Positions 1-12,567 of a stretch of DNA of 64,000 nt are shown here, piece after piece. The position numbers were made by a program, and so were the translations under genes. The stretch's first letter is position 1. Every line of letters begins with the position of its first letter. Source of the stretch: Xylogone sp. PMI_703 (Eukaryota; Ascomycota; Leotiomycetes); assembly GCA_021399445.1 (NCBI GenBank), contig JAJTUQ010000009.1:947501-1011500 (forward strand), written 5' to 3'. Under the pieces are notes generated by a model. That model had not been told where the DNA came from and searched no databases. It worked only from the letters and a program-made list of their open reading frames with translations.

Positions 1-184
1 TAAAGTCAAACTTTTTGTCTGGATTACAAATACTAGTACTTCTTCATACATGACTGACAACTTCTAGCTCTTTAAATAACCGATGACTGATATTAAACGT
101 CACAAGATAAAGGTTAGAGGTAGAAGGTTATATATATAAAAGAAGGGGATTACTGAAATGAAGTTGAAGGATAGAAGTACTGTA

Positions 185-3100
185 TTATTGTCTGATACTC
201 TACTTGTTTTAAATCTTGGGGCTAATTTATTCTTTGATTGATGTGTTTGTGAAAAAGGTTTTGATAACTCTTTTGATCTACATACAATGTATTTTACTCG
301 AAAGAATCAAAAGAACTAGTACATTAAAGCTAAATAACGTGGAGAAGTGTATATTATAAGTTTTATCGTGAATGGGCCAAAGGAAACAGTTTTGGTTAAT
401 GATGTTAAAACGGAGGAGGGATAATCGTGATTTAATTTACTTGACGAGGAAAATCAAAATTCTGACAATAATACTGAAACCTTACTTATATTAGTACTAA
501 AGTCAGTAAAGAAAGTCATATAATACTATAATTTATGGCATAGACAATTTGTTTATCTTGGAGTAAAGAAAATCTATAACTTATACAAGATTATTACTTT
601 AAGTAAGCTAATACGAAAACCTATAACTAAAGAACTTTATGAAGTCTGTGACTTTACTAAGATGAAAGATTATGTTAATAAAGCGTTGAGTAAGTGAGAG
701 AGTAAAAAGTTTATACTAATTTACATAGATGTATGTGGACTGTTTTCATTATCAATAAAAGAAGACCGATACTTTGCTCAAATTGTTGATAACGTTATTT
801 GTTATATTTGGAATATTTTTACAAAGACAAGAGTACATTTGGTCAAGAAACTCAAGACATAGAAGATCTAAGTAAAGTACAAGACAGAAGAAAAAGTCAA
901 GGTTATTAAAACTGACAATGCCTCGGAACTATTATTATTATTAGACGAATAAAGTACTTCGATCAGGATTTGGGCAAAAACAACAGCAGGATATAAGTCA
1001 AACTAGAACAGTCCAGTTGAATGAGTAATTTAGACAACTATAGCAAATGCTTGGGCATTGCTGAAGAAAGTTAGCTTATTGCTTGAATTCTGGAACTACG
1101 TTATTGAAACGGATGTATACTTGAGAAACCGAACAGTATCTGGCCTGACAATTGATGAGAAAGTTGTTAGCCTATACTAAGTATTTACCGGAGAGATCTC
1201 AAGCATTGATTATATCAGAGTTTTTGAATATAAATATATGTCATATATTAACCGAAAAGAATACCTGAAGGAATCAAGAAAAGATAAGTTTATAGACTAT
1301 GGACAGGTTACAGTATTTGTAGGATACAATTCAAACACGACTAAACAATATAAGGTTTATACGCCAGACAGAGGCTATGTCATCAAATTAAGCTATATTA
1401 GTTTTTATGAAGATATCCAAGGTAGAACAGTTGATTTGAAACTTCGGACAGATGATTTTCAAGGAACAAGGAATGAACTAATAATCTGTAAACCAAGAGG
1501 CTGATCACAAAAAGAAGTTATTGAGTCTATACTGTCCTCAGACCCAAAAGGTTTGAATAACTTCGAAATTGTAATCTTGGCTATTACGAACTCAAGAATA
1601 ACACATACTGATCCAATTACCTGGACTAACCGATAATGTGATCAGGAAAATGTGAGCAATTCAAGCGTGAATATATTTTATTCAGGAGGAGATGAAGGAG
1701 ATGAGGAAAATAAAATTAGAGATCAATTTCAGGCTTAAGCCGAGAATCATGATTTATCATCTAATATTAATATAATATTACTTATTGGATTTTACTTGTT
1801 TAACAAAGAAAATCAAGTATTACTAAAATCCGTGGAAATAAGGTATGATCTTCGAAAACGACAAAGACTTAATAATTTTGATAATAAAGACTGTCTTACC
1901 AAGATAATGAAAGTTATATTTGTAATACTGGAAGATCAAGATTACCAAGACCCAGACGAAATAGCTCTGGCTAGTTTAGTAACAGATCTAAATATTATTA
2001 TTTTAATAATATACAAAAAAATTATTTCAGATTATAAATATGGTCAGAAATAAAAGGAGGTAATTGACGAAGAGATCATATTATTATAACAAAATGATAT
2101 ATAGGAAGAAGAAATACCCTCGGAAAAAGCGAACTTGGTCTTTACTAAATAAGTATTCATTATTAAGACAAACCCCGACAAAACATTAAACAGATTTAAA
2201 ACAAGATTAGTTGTTCGAGACTTCTCTTAGAAATATAAGCAGAATTTCACTAAGACGTTTATACTTACGGTTAGAATGAATACTTTTCGGATATTCATGG
2301 TCATTGTTACAGCAAAAAACCTTAAATATTACTTATATGATGTAAAAAATGCTTTTACTAAATCATACTTACGAGAACAAATCTTTTTATCTTAATTAGA
2401 CAAAGTACCCAAGTTAAAGAATGGGTATATATTATATGTCTTACGGAGTTTGTATAAGCTAAAGCAGTTTACGCAAGACTAGAACTTACTTTGTAAGAAT
2501 TATTTTGTTAAGATTAGATTTGTCCAAAGCTTAGCTGACTCTTGTCTTTATATCTACAAAAAACGTAAGATCATATTACTTGTTCACGTGGATAACATTG
2601 TTATTGTTACACTAAGAATACAAGAATTAGAATAGTTTGGAAAAACATTAACAGATTGATTTTATACCAAGAACCTAGGGAAGATTCAAGTAATCTTTGG
2701 TATCTATGTTATTAAGAATCGAAAAGAAAAGACATTATTCCTAAATCAAGAATAATACCTGGATAACATTTTGAATCGATATGAAATAACTCAAGAGAAG
2801 TACAAACCAAAGTTAGTGCCAATCTCTGGTTACGACAAGTTACGTCCGACTTTGGACTCTGACGAGAAAGCTAACCTGACTGAATATCAGGAATATATTA
2901 GAAGTTTGATGTATGTAATAATAAACATTAAACCGGACATCATATTTGCTTTGGGAAAGTTTAGCCAATACATGAGTAACCCTGGAGAGTACTACGTTAG
3001 TGCTGTAAAGGAACTCTTGAGATATACTAGATCAACGATCAAACAACGTGTTTGTTATAGGTTTACTCCAATTTAAGTCAATCAATTGTCACGCCAAAGT

Positions 3101-3640
3101 AATGACGACAACAGACAAGCCAGTAATCTTATATTAATTATATATTCAGATATAGACTGGGCAGAAGACAAAACCGACCGGAAGAGTATTTCAGGAAATG
3201 TAGTTATGTTTTACGGAGGACTTGTTTCCTGGGGAAGTAAGAAGTAACGTTCAGTGATAACTTTAAGTACTGAATCAGAATATATTATAATGTTAATGTG
3301 CGCTAAGTAAAGTCAATGGATTGCTCAAACATTCCGTGATATGGGATTTTCTCAATATATTGGGCCAGACCTGATGATTGTACAAATATTGGGGGATAAC
3401 TAAGGCACGCTTGCGTTAGTAAAGAACTTACATCTTCACAAACGATCAAAGTATATTGATATTTACTACCATTATATCCGTGACTTGGAAGAACATAAAC
3501 GTATTAAAGTAAACTATGTTCCTACAGCAGACATGGTAGCCGATGGTATGACAAAGTTGTTGCAGAAGACGATGTTCATGCGGTTCAAGGAATTACTTAG
3601 TCTGGCAACAGTAAAAGTAGCTAAGAGACAGTAGGAGTAG
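185..3640 (+). pseudogene. Copia-1 pol relic (PR-IN-RT-RH)
   Basis: No continuous frame survives, but domain remnants read in order. A degraded protease site LNLGANLFFD lies near 205-240, where DSGA would be expected. GAG-pre-integrase is recognised by WHRQFVYLGVKKI near 535-580. The integrase core begins at IYIDVCG near 720. A post-integrase segment FVGYNSNTTKQYKVYTP sits in an 88-codon open stretch at 1238-1504. The reverse transcriptase has KTRLVVRDFS near 2195, a variant VHVDNI at the YVDD position near 2583, and LYKLKQ near 2450. RNase H shows SDIDWAEDKTDRKS near 3150 and ends with NYVPTADMVADGMTK near 3510-3555. Stops are mostly TAA/TAG of the type RIP produces from CAA, CAG or TGG. Confidence 0.9.
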
Positions 3641-3711
3641 CTGAAAAATGATGTTGACGAGGTGAAACTGACATAAACTATATTATAGTATCTGTATGAT
3701 CTGAGTAAGAA

Positions 3712-3939
3712 TGTTAGGAATTATGGGAGTAAAGCATACTGGCGCTCGGTAGTTATGCGATCGGAGTAGAATGACTAATAATCCGGTAAGAGAGTATTTA
3801 AGGGTGTAACTCCTTAAATACTGAATATAAGTATAAGCATACAATATATTAGCCAATATAAGCCTATTTAACCCTACATTATGGTAGTACCTAGTGAACT
3901 AATCCTTCTTATATGAGTATAACGATCATAATCTTAACA
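3712..3939 (+). repeat. Copia-1 3' LTR (228 bp)
   Basis: Begins TGTTAGGAATT and ends TTAACA. It is the inverted counterpart of 5526-5753, which has the same length. The LTR is visibly less AT-rich than the element body. The flanking 5 bp GTATA is one half of a duplication whose partner is outside the window. Confidence 0.93.
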
Positions 3940-4428
3940 GTATATTATATTATTAATAACAGTTTAATCTAATTGTTTTGTAAGTAATTAATGTATATCT
4001 TAAGGTATTATTTAAATATTTAAATTAACTTTTCAGTATTTTCGTTAATCTATACTTATCCTTTGGTAATTATTTTAGTTTTGGTTTTTATTATTGTTAT
4101 AAGAGTTTATTAGAACTTCAAAATAAATAGTTTATCTTTGTCAGAGATAATTTTCTTCGGAAATCTAAATATAATGAATATTTTATTTATGAATATATTT
4201 ATTAATTGTTTTATTATATAAGTTTCTTTTTATAGTATAAAAACTTTATACTTAATTAATTTGTTTATAATTATCAATATTTTGTCGTAGATTTCGTTGT
4301 TTATGTTTAATAATAATAATAAGTTTATTATAAAGTTTATTATTATTAACTTTTATAGTCCTTCTGGTATCTTTAATAATTATAATAATTTGTGTATGAC
4401 TTTTTGTGTTAATTTTGTTTTATAATAT

Positions 4429-4642
4429 TGTGGAAGAGAGAGGTGCTAAGAGGTGTTGGGGTAGTATATATAGTAATACAATACAACTGACCAATCAGAA
4501 GGCAAGGTCTGGTAGAATAGGAGTGAAGGTGGTTGATTATTGTACGGTTGTAAGAACCGTGCTCTATATACTACGTACAGGTCACATGATACGCTGCACG
4601 TACACGTGCTACGCACGTGCCGTATACTGTTTTCCCTACCAC
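4429..4642 (+). repeat. LTR-like GC island, family with TGTGG...CCACA ends
   Basis: A 214 bp block of ordinary base composition inside very AT-rich DNA. The termini are TGTGG and CCACA. In order it holds a CCAATCAG box (about 4488), GTAGAATAGGAGTG, GAACCGTGCTCTATATA (TATA-like, about 4554) and a terminal TTTCCCTACCACA. The same elements in the same order occur at 42226-42508. A solo LTR fits best. The flanks AATAT and ATATA are compatible with a short target duplication shifted by one base, which is not decisive. Confidence 0.6.
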
Positions 4643-7600
4643 AATATATATTATATGCTTTAATGACTTTTTATATTGTTTTTTGTAATTTAAATATATA
4701 AAATTCTAAGTTAAGAAGTTTATGTATCTTGATGATTTCTTGATGTTCGTACAGTAATAAGTTATATATATATTTGATAAACTTCTTAATTAAAGATTAT
4801 AATATATAGATTTTTTTGTTATAAAACTACATTTTTGGTTTTTTGATAAATTCTTTTTATTTATTGTCTAGATTTAGTTTTTAAAATAATGTTTTAACTT
4901 TCTTGATTTTATGTTTAATAGCTTTAATTATTTTTTTTGTTTATTTTTTGTTAAACTTTTAATCTTTAGTTTTCTAGACTAAATAATTATATATTAATAT
5001 TTTCTTTTCTTTTTTTTTAAGAATAGACTTAATTATTAGTTTTGCTTTTTTTATATAGTTTAATCTTTTGTTAAATATATTTGTTTTAATATTTTTAGTT
5101 CTTTTGATATACTTTATCTTGAAGTTATACTGTATAAGTTCTTTTGACTATCTAGCTTATTTAATGTTCAAGATCTTAATATTAATAAAATATTTTAAAT
5201 TATGATAATTTATAAATATTTTTATTTCTAATCTTAAAAATATATTTTTTAAGTCTTAAATATATTTATAATAACTAATAATTCTTTATCATAAATGTTA
5301 TAATTTCTTTTTGTAAAAATAAACTTCTTTGAGTAAAAAACTATTAATTTTTATCTTTTGTTTAAATATAACTAATTTAACATTATTCTTAAGGTTCCAT
5401 TTGATATATTTATTTTAATTCTCGTTAATAGTTTTATTTAAAATATTGTTAAGATTATTTTTTCGTTAAACTATTTTTTAAGTCTTTGTTATATTTTTTG
5501 TTCTTTATTTCCGAACTTGAATTCTTGTTAAGATTATGATCGTTATGCTCATATGGGAAGGGTTGGTTCACTAGGCACTACCATAATGTAGGGTTGAATA
5601 GGCTTATATTGGCTAATGCATTGTATGCTTATTCTTATATTCAGTATTTAAGGAGTTGCACCCTTAAATACTCTCTTACCGGATTATTAGTCATTCCACT
5701 CCGATCGCATAGCTACCGAGCGCCAGTATGCTCTGCTCCCATAATTCCTAACAATTCTTAGTCTTTCTTGATTAAGTTATCTAATAATACTATAATATCC
5801 AAAAACTTATAAACATATTTCTGGTAAAAGTTATATATTTTCTTGAATACTTAAATATCTTTAACATTTTTTGGTTTAAGTCATTCTTTGATATTGGTCA
5901 TTTTTTGTAAATTTATTCGAAATCTTTCTTTTAAGATTATATATCTTAGGAATTCAACTTTTATTTGATAAAATAAACATTTCTATGATTAACATTATAT
6001 ATTATTGTTTAACAAAATTCGTAAATTTTTTCTATATATTTTTTAATATTTTTTCTATGTCTTAGAATATATTAACAAGTCATTGATATAAATTATGACA
6101 AACATATCTAAATATAATATAAATATATGATTTATTATTCTTTAAAATATTATAAATAAATTAATAAGTCTTATTAATAAAATTAAATATTTAAATAACT
6201 TATAATATGTTTTGAATATTGTTTTTTATTCATTGTTTTTTATGATTTTAACTAAATAAAATCTTATCTAGAAGTTTAACTTTGTGAAATATTTAACGTT
6301 TGTTAATCTTTCTTAGAGATTTAATATAAATGATATTGAATATTAATTTTTAATAATAATAATATTTAATCTTTAGTAATTTACGATTATTTGTTATTTC
6401 TTTAGTCTTTTCTTTAGTATATATATTATTGATATTTTATAGAATATTTCAGAAAGTCTAATATATTTTTTTGTTAATAACTAATTTAGTTCTTCTCGCA
6501 AAACTTGTCGTTGTTCTTTGTTTATTATATATAATTAATAATATAATAAATTAATTCTTTTTTTTAATTATATATAATAGTTTTAAAGTTTTTTTGGCAA
6601 TAACATTTTTATGTTTGATAATTCTTCGAATAATTTCTGATATTCTTCATATTTTGTAAGTAATATTAATATTAATTCTATATTGTTGATTTGTATTAAA
6701 AAGTTAGTTAGTCATAAACTTTTTTCTTTATTAAATTTTATTATTTGTCTTATTTTTTAGTTTATCTGAAGATTATACTTTTTAAACTATAATATTCTTA
6801 TGATTATTTTATATTTATTTAAGTATAATATATTAAACATAATTTTTGTTATTTCTCTGGATATTTTTATTATCAATAGTTCAGTCTTTACTTTTATTTG
6901 AAAAGAAGTACTTGATCTGTTTATTATTTTGATAAGATAATTCTTCTTTTTGACTTTAATGTTCAATTTTAATTAAATAATTATTTTAGACATAATAAAG
7001 TTAATTATATTATTATTATCGAACATTATTATTAGGTTTTGTTCTTTTAGTTTAATAAATATTGTCAAAAAAGAATTTCTAAAAACTATATTAGTTTTGA
7101 TATATTTTTATTATTATTATCTTTGTACTAAAGATTAATCGTCTTATTGAATTTATATTATTTTTTTATTTTATATTCTTAATATAATATATATTATTCA
7201 TGATAATATTCTTCTTTATCAAGTATAACCTTGGTCTATATAATCTTGAACTTTGTCTTTATTTATATTGTTCAGACATCTGAAAAGTTTTTTTATATTA
7301 ATGTTTTTATGATCAATAATATAATAATATATATTACTCTTGATTATAATAAGTTTAGACTTAAGTGATAATAAGATTTGGACATGATTTTTATAATTAT
7401 TCTAAAGTTTATAATCTTGTTTTTAATTAAATATAACTTTATTTATTCTTGTTATTGTTTTATTATAAATTATATTTAGTATTAATTGTTTAGTTTTTTT
7501 CTGATATTTTGAGTATTATTCTTTTGTTCGTTTCTGGGACTTTAGTATATTCGTTGATTTTTTATAATTTATATAATTCTTTAGTTATTAATATTAATTT

Positions 7601-8950
7601 TGGTGTTTTGTCTTTGGTAATATAATTAAGATTTAATTCTGATAATATTTTAAATCAGTCTTTTATTTCCTTAAGTATATTTTTAATAATATTTTTTAAA
7701 GTCTTTGTTAGTATTTTTAGTATTTATTCTTATTTGAATGTTTTTTGGATAAATTCTAAAATTAAGATTTTCTTGTTGTTTTTTATTGTCAAAATATTTT
7801 TGTATATCTTTGAATTACTTTTTTCTTGTTTATTTAAGTTGTTCTTTATGAAAGTTTTTTTTTCTGTTTTATATATAAAATATTTATATAAAATTTGATT
7901 AATTAACAGATTTTTGTTGTCTTTTGGTTATAATTCTGAGTTAATTAATATTAATCTTATTATATATTATTTTTTTTTTGTTTTAGACTTTATTTTAATT
8001 TATACAAGTTTTTGTTTTATAGTTTTTGTGTTTTCTAGAATAATTATATTAATTTCCGTAAATATTATTTTTTTATTCTTTTCTTTATACTTAAACTTTT
8101 GTTTTATTTCTTCTGTATTATTAGTCTATTTATTTTTGAGTTTGTTATCTTTATTGTAATTATGGATTATATATCTTAGTAAGTAATATTTAAAACATAA
8201 ATTCTTTTTTTATGTCTTTTTCTTTGTTTTAATGTCAAATTATATTTTTTTTCTTTTTTAGGTTTTTTCTTAGAGATTATATTTGTTTTTTAGTTTATAA
8301 CGTCAGAGTTTTTCTTGGATTTTTTGTTTTTTCTTTAAAACTTTATTTCTTGTTATTTTAATTAGTTATTTTACTTTTCTTTATTTGATATCTTTTTTAC
8401 TGATAATTGTTTATCTTAATAGTTTTTTTCATGAGTTTTTATAAGTTCTCAGGAACTAATCTTAACTATGTTATTTTATTTATTATTATATCTTTAAAAC
8501 TTTTTTTATAATAATATATTAAGACTTTATTATCTTATTCTGTTTGAAAAGTTAATATATTAAACTTGATTGTTTAAGTTAATTTAATTATTTGAAAGTT
8601 TTTTGTTTTTTATTAAAATTATCGAACAATTAATCTATTTCGTTCCAGAAGTTGTTTAAACTTTTGAGTAAATTTGTTATCTTTTGTTATTTATTTTCTT
8701 TTTTCTGATAATATTATAAAAGTTTTTTATATATAATAATAAAAGTTTAAAAGTTTTTTTTTCTAAATATGAAATGACTTAAAATATATAATTTTGTCTT
8801 ATTCTGAACATAAATTCATTGAACTTCAAGAATAGATAAGTTTATATTTTGAAAGTTTTATACTTAGATCTGTCTTTATTAAACTTGACTAATATAATTA
8901 TTTTAAGTAATTTAAGTAATAAGATAATTAATAAGAATTTTCGTTTTTTA
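4643..8950 (-). pseudogene. Gypsy-D pol relic
   Basis: Minus-strand remnants read towards decreasing coordinates. The reverse transcriptase active site reads IYINDLLIYSKT at about 6061-6106, where YIDDLLIYSK is expected. The connection region reads KNVKDI, VFKKIYNFYQKYVYKF and then LIKKD at about 5755-5870, matching the Gypsy segment between RT and RNase H. Beyond the solo LTR, an RNase H-like stretch continues (YHNLKYFINIK, YNFKIKYIKRTKNIK) at about 5060-5240. Integrase should follow below 4640, but I could not place its HHCC or DDE residues with confidence. The 81-codon hydrophobic frame on the opposite strand at 7914-8159 is a by-product of T-richness. Confidence 0.75.
5526..5753 (-). repeat. 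Solo LTR of Copia-1 family with ATTCT target duplication
   Basis: A 228 bp inverted copy of the LTR at 3712-3939. Its minus strand begins TGTTAGGAATT and ends TTAACA. It is flanked directly by ATTCT at 5521-5525 and 5754-5758, a perfect 5 bp duplication. It therefore arose by insertion into Gypsy-D followed by LTR-LTR recombination. Confidence 0.95.
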
Positions 8951-9054
8951 TCATTATTATTATCTAATAATAATAAGTTCTGTATTAATACAAAATTTAG
9001 TATAAATCTTAACATTGTCTATTTTATTTCTGACATAAAGTTAGCTTGTTAGTT

Positions 9055-9488
9055 TGTTATAATATTTTAGGGTATTTGATCTTAATTTCTTTAAGATAAT
9101 ATTTAAAGTGTTATAAACTTAAGTTTTTATTTAAGTCTTATAAAATGTATAAGTATATATTAAAGTCATAAAAAGTTAATGAAAGTTCAAAGATTAGTAT
9201 AATTAATATATGATCATAATTATAATTATATAAGTAATAATCTGTATTATAAGTTAAGTATAAAGTTTTTATTTACTGAGAATTATGTAAACTTATATAG
9301 ACTATGAAATATATTAAATTCTTTGGATTTCTCTGGGTTCTCCAAGTCCTTGGACTTCTTGAACTTTTTGGGTCTCTTGGGTCTATTATATGACCCTTTG
9401 ATCACGAGATCTAGGACTATGTTAAGTTCTTTGTGTAATATTGTTATTAAGCCTCAGGCTTGTCATTATCTTGGTGTGGTTTGTAACA
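9055..9488 (-). repeat. Gypsy-D 5' LTR (434 bp)
   Basis: On the minus strand it starts TGTTACAAACC and ends in TTATAACA next to the element body. It contains TATATAAG followed by AGTAAATAAAAACTTTAT and CTTAACTTA. This is the same leader layout as in the Gypsy A/B/C LTRs, where TATATAAG precedes AATAAGAGTTTCGTGCTCAAC. The part at 9330-9480 keeps normal base composition. The inner boundary is inferred from the TG/CA rule only. Confidence 0.65.
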
Positions 9489-11012
9489 AATAATTTGTAT
9501 AACCTTTTTTATAATATTAATATTAAACTTATATTATCTTTTCGTTAATATTATAATAAGAAAACTTATCATATATTAATAATAAACCCTGGATAATAAA
9601 ATAATAACCTTTTTATATTTAATTAAAAGAATAATTCATTTGTTTGTTTTATATATTTGTTATTTATATAACTTTATATAATCTTGTTATATAAACTTTA
9701 TTTTTATATACTTTAATTAACGTTATTATTATACTTATATTATTACTTCTATATTAATAATTAACACAAAAAGTATATTATTTACTTAAAATCAAGAAAA
9801 AAAATTAATAATAAAAATTATAAACATAAAACAAAGATATTATCTAAAATAAATGTATAAAAAGGTTTTGAGAAAATCAGAAATTAAGTTATAATAAAAC
9901 TAAAAAGAATTAAGCTTATACTTGAAAAAAAGAATAAAGTCAAATCAATAACTAAAAAAAAAACTATTAAAAAAATTATATAAAGATTAAATAATATTAT
10001 TCAACAAAGAAATTATTAAACAAAAACTAGAAAAAAATAATTTATAAAGAAAATTTAATAAAAAAGAAAAGATTAAAGAAAAAATACAAAAAAAATAATA
10101 ATAAAAAGATTTTAACTTTATCTAGAAGTCTTCAAAAACAAACAATTATTAAGATTATTAAAAAAAGAAATAAAAAGTCAAAAAAATCTTAAACAATAAG
10201 TTAATAAAAAACAAAAAATAATACTTATCAGATAAAAAAAATAAAAAAATATAAATAATTAAATACTTAAAAATTAAAAAAACATTTTACTAACTCTAAT
10301 AAATTCCTGAAGAAATACAAACAAACAAAAAAAACTAAAATAAATCAAACAAAACATTAACATAAATAAAAAAATCAACATCAAAGAAAAAAGCCTTAAA
10401 AAGCGTAATCTCTGCCGGTTAAATAATTTTTAATTATTATAATAGTTTTTTTTCTTTCTTTTTCTCGAGTCTCTCTTTCTCCTCAATAACATTTAATTTA
10501 TCTAATAATTTCAGACCCTAACAAAGTATTTTAACTATACATATTTTAAACATTTTACATTATTTATTAAAATAAAAAACTTTTACTTAAGTTTTAATAA
10601 CTTTCTATTAAGTTTTTAATCACAAAAAGTTAACCTTTTCTTAATTTTCCGAAAATTTTTATTCTTTATAACTAAATACTTCTTAATCAATAATTAAAAA
10701 ATTATAAATATTATATTTCATATTATTACTTATCTTAATACATTCTAAATATCTCAACAAATCTAGAGTAATTCAATATATTAGTTTTTTCTTTTTGTAT
10801 TTACTATAAAAAAACATTTTGATCTTAATATCTTTAACATAAATAAATAATTTTAATAAAACTTTTTTTTTCGTTTTTACATAATTTCATTATAATTTTA
10901 TTCAAATCCATACTTAAAAAACATAATAAAAAAAAGAAAGTTTAGATTATTATAAAATCTTTTATATCTTAGTTATAAACTCTAAAACAAAATTAAACTA
11001 AAAAAAGAATAA
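9489..11012 (+). mobile_element. Gypsy-C: 3' internal part of a plus-strand chromovirus relic
   Basis: Extremely A-rich on the plus strand. The region 10200-10345 aligns by eye with the chromodomain and C-terminal end of Gypsy-A pol (NKLIKNKK then YLSDKKNKK, compare NKLVKNKKQYLVRWKEW). The stretch 10390-10980 corresponds to the antisense ORF region of Gypsy-A. The left boundary is unclear and the RT and most of the integrase appear to be missing, so this copy is deleted or cut by Gypsy-D. The roughly 300 bases at 9489-9780 hold only AT-rich sequence. Confidence 0.65.
10350..10924 (-). pseudogene. Antisense Cys-rich/coiled-coil ORF relic of Gypsy-C
   Basis: Reading the minus strand from about 10924, fragments match the antisense ORF of Gypsy-A in order. 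KYKKKKLIY corresponds to RCKKKKLTC. LRYLECIKISNNMKYNIYNF corresponds to LRYGECIKAKNNTKCDIHNL. LDKLNVIEEKERLEKKKEKK corresponds to MDKLDAVEEKERLEKEKEKE. PAEI is found at the tail. Cysteines became tyrosines and many stops appear, as RIP would cause. The region between the two Cys segments is poorly alignable by eye and the start codon is a guess. Confidence 0.6.
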
Positions 11013-11613
11013 TGTCATAACCTTATAAAGTTATAATAAATAACTTAGTTATATAACCTTTATAATCATTATCTTCGTTAAATAAATATAAGATAAAATA
11101 ATTATCAAAGATCTGATTATAATATTATTAACATTATTATATTACTAATATTAACGGAAAAATAATATAAGTTCAACATTAATATTATAAAAAAGATTAT
11201 ACAAACTAAAAAATAATATTATCAAAATTATAATATTAATTCTTTAGTTATACTAATTAAGTAATAATATTATCAAAGAAATAATATTACTTTTTTACTT
11301 ATGTTAACGATTTACTCATATATATAAAAGTTAATACTAACAATTAAATAAACACTTAGATTAGATAAACAAATCTTATAAATCTTATGAATTTTCAAGA
11401 AAATTAATAAGATTAATGAGACTTAAAAAAAATTCATTCTTTATATAAGTAAATAAAATTTACAGTAAATAAAAGCTTCGTGCTTAACTTAATTGATTTA
11501 TAGTATATTTACATTTTATAATAAAGTTTTATAATTTAAGTTTCATTTACTCCCTTGACCTCTTAAACTTATTATTTGAGTAATAACCAAACCTTACGTA
11601 AGAATATTATACA
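11013..11613 (+). repeat. Gypsy-C 3' LTR (601 bp)
   Basis: Begins TGTCATAACC and ends TTATACA. It is colinear along its length with the Gypsy-A and Gypsy-B LTRs, including the leader AGTAAATAAAAGCTTCGTGC followed by TTAACTTAATTGATTTA. It is more AT-rich than the A and B LTRs, so it is an older or more heavily RIPed copy. It sits directly against the pogo-like relic that starts at 11614. Confidence 0.85.
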
Positions 11614-12430
11614 GTCAAACTCAGACGTCATATGACTATTATAACCATCAAGAATAAGTATACAATATTAGTTTTTTAACTTAACTTTATTGAATAGATC
11701 AAATGTTTTTTGAAATTACTCAAAGTTAATATTATTATTATTAGTTTATCCGTTTTCACTAATAACAATTTTTTAATTTTGTAACAAAAAATCAAATTAT
11801 TTTTTAAATAAAATCTTGTCTTTGAATATAATAAAAGGTAATAAAGTTTGACTATCTGTACTAATTGATTTAATAACCGTTATTCATTTTTTATTACTAA
11901 GTTCTAGAAGTGAAAGTTTATTTAAATAATCCAAAGAAATAATTACTTTAGTAAAAGTAATAACTTTTATAGTAAAATTAATCTTATCAAAGTTATAAAT
12001 ATTTTTGTCCAGAATTCTATACTATACTTTCATAATTATCATATTGTTAAACTACTCTTGAATAAACTTTAGATTTTCATATTTGGCATACTTATAATTA
12101 TATCAATATATATATTTAGTAATTAACTCTAGATAATACTTTACAAAGTTTTTAAACTAGTTTTTACTTATAAGCCAAGGAGGAAAAAATTCTTTATGTT
12201 TAACAATCAGAATATTAGTCATTATTTATATACCTGAAAGCCTAAGAAGTAAACTATACTTGTCCATGAAGAATATTCATTATATAAATGATTCCTTTTT
12301 AAGTTAAAATAGTCTAAAGGATTTTGTATAAGTAATAAATTGTTGAACTCAGCCTTAATAACATATTTTTAATATACTAGAAAGAATATCAAAATTATGT
12401 GTTATAAATTAAATAGATAAAATTTTATTT
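11614..12430 (-). pseudogene. pogo/Fot1-type transposase relic (DDE_1), truncated
   Basis: On the minus strand a Tc1/mariner-pogo superfamily transposase can be followed. YNFDKINFTIKV (about 11959-11998) is the first catalytic Asp block, normally NxDExG. ITVIKSISTDSQTLLPFIIF (about 11835-11895) is the typical TVI-x-DG-x-PP-IIFKG strand. NGTNNN-like residues follow. LILDGYNSHMTSEFD (about 11618-11662) carries the second catalytic Asp. The frame is broken by stops. The gene is cut right after this motif by the Gypsy-C LTR end at 11613, so the C-terminal third is not contiguous. The 5' part above about 12100 is poorly readable. Confidence 0.75.
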
Positions 12431-12567
12431 TGTTTTAACACGTCAATAACAAGTAAAATATGTTCTTCCTGACGAAGATTAATTTTTTAAGGCATTACAA
12501 TATGTTATAATTAAAAAATAATTCATACAAAGTGGTAGTATTAGTAGAGTTAAAGATTTGGTGAAGG
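12431..12567. other. AT-rich stretch, no gene seen
   Basis: Degraded AT-rich DNA, possibly the 5' flank of the pogo relic. No coding or structured signal could be supported. Confidence 0.5.

Larger units (their letters stand above)
1..3939 (+). mobile_element. Copia-1: RIP-degraded Ty1/copia retrotransposon, 5' end outside window
   Basis: Plus-strand copia element running in from the left edge and ending in a 228 bp 3' LTR. The domain order is protease, GAG-pre-integrase, integrase, reverse transcriptase, RNase H, which defines the copia superfamily. The body is AT-rich and full of TAA/TAG stops, so it cannot be expressed. Its 5' LTR is not in the window. A solo copy of the same LTR lies at 5526-5753. 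Confidence 0.93.
3940..9488 (-). mobile_element. Gypsy-D: RIP-degraded minus-strand Gypsy relic
   Basis: The plus strand is strongly T-rich here, so the A-rich sense strand of the element is the minus strand. Reading the minus strand gives a 5' LTR (9055-9488), a gag/protease stretch without clear motifs (about 6900-9050), a reverse transcriptase, its connection domain and an RNase H-like segment. The element is cut by a solo copia LTR (5526-5753) and an LTR-like island (4429-4642). On the left it stops against Copia-1, with no 3' LTR visible. Heavy AT enrichment and dense stops indicate old RIP. Confidence 0.8.

Noticed and set aside
7914..8159. 81-codon very hydrophobic plus-strand frame
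   Set aside because: A product of T-rich RIPed DNA on the non-coding strand of Gypsy-D.
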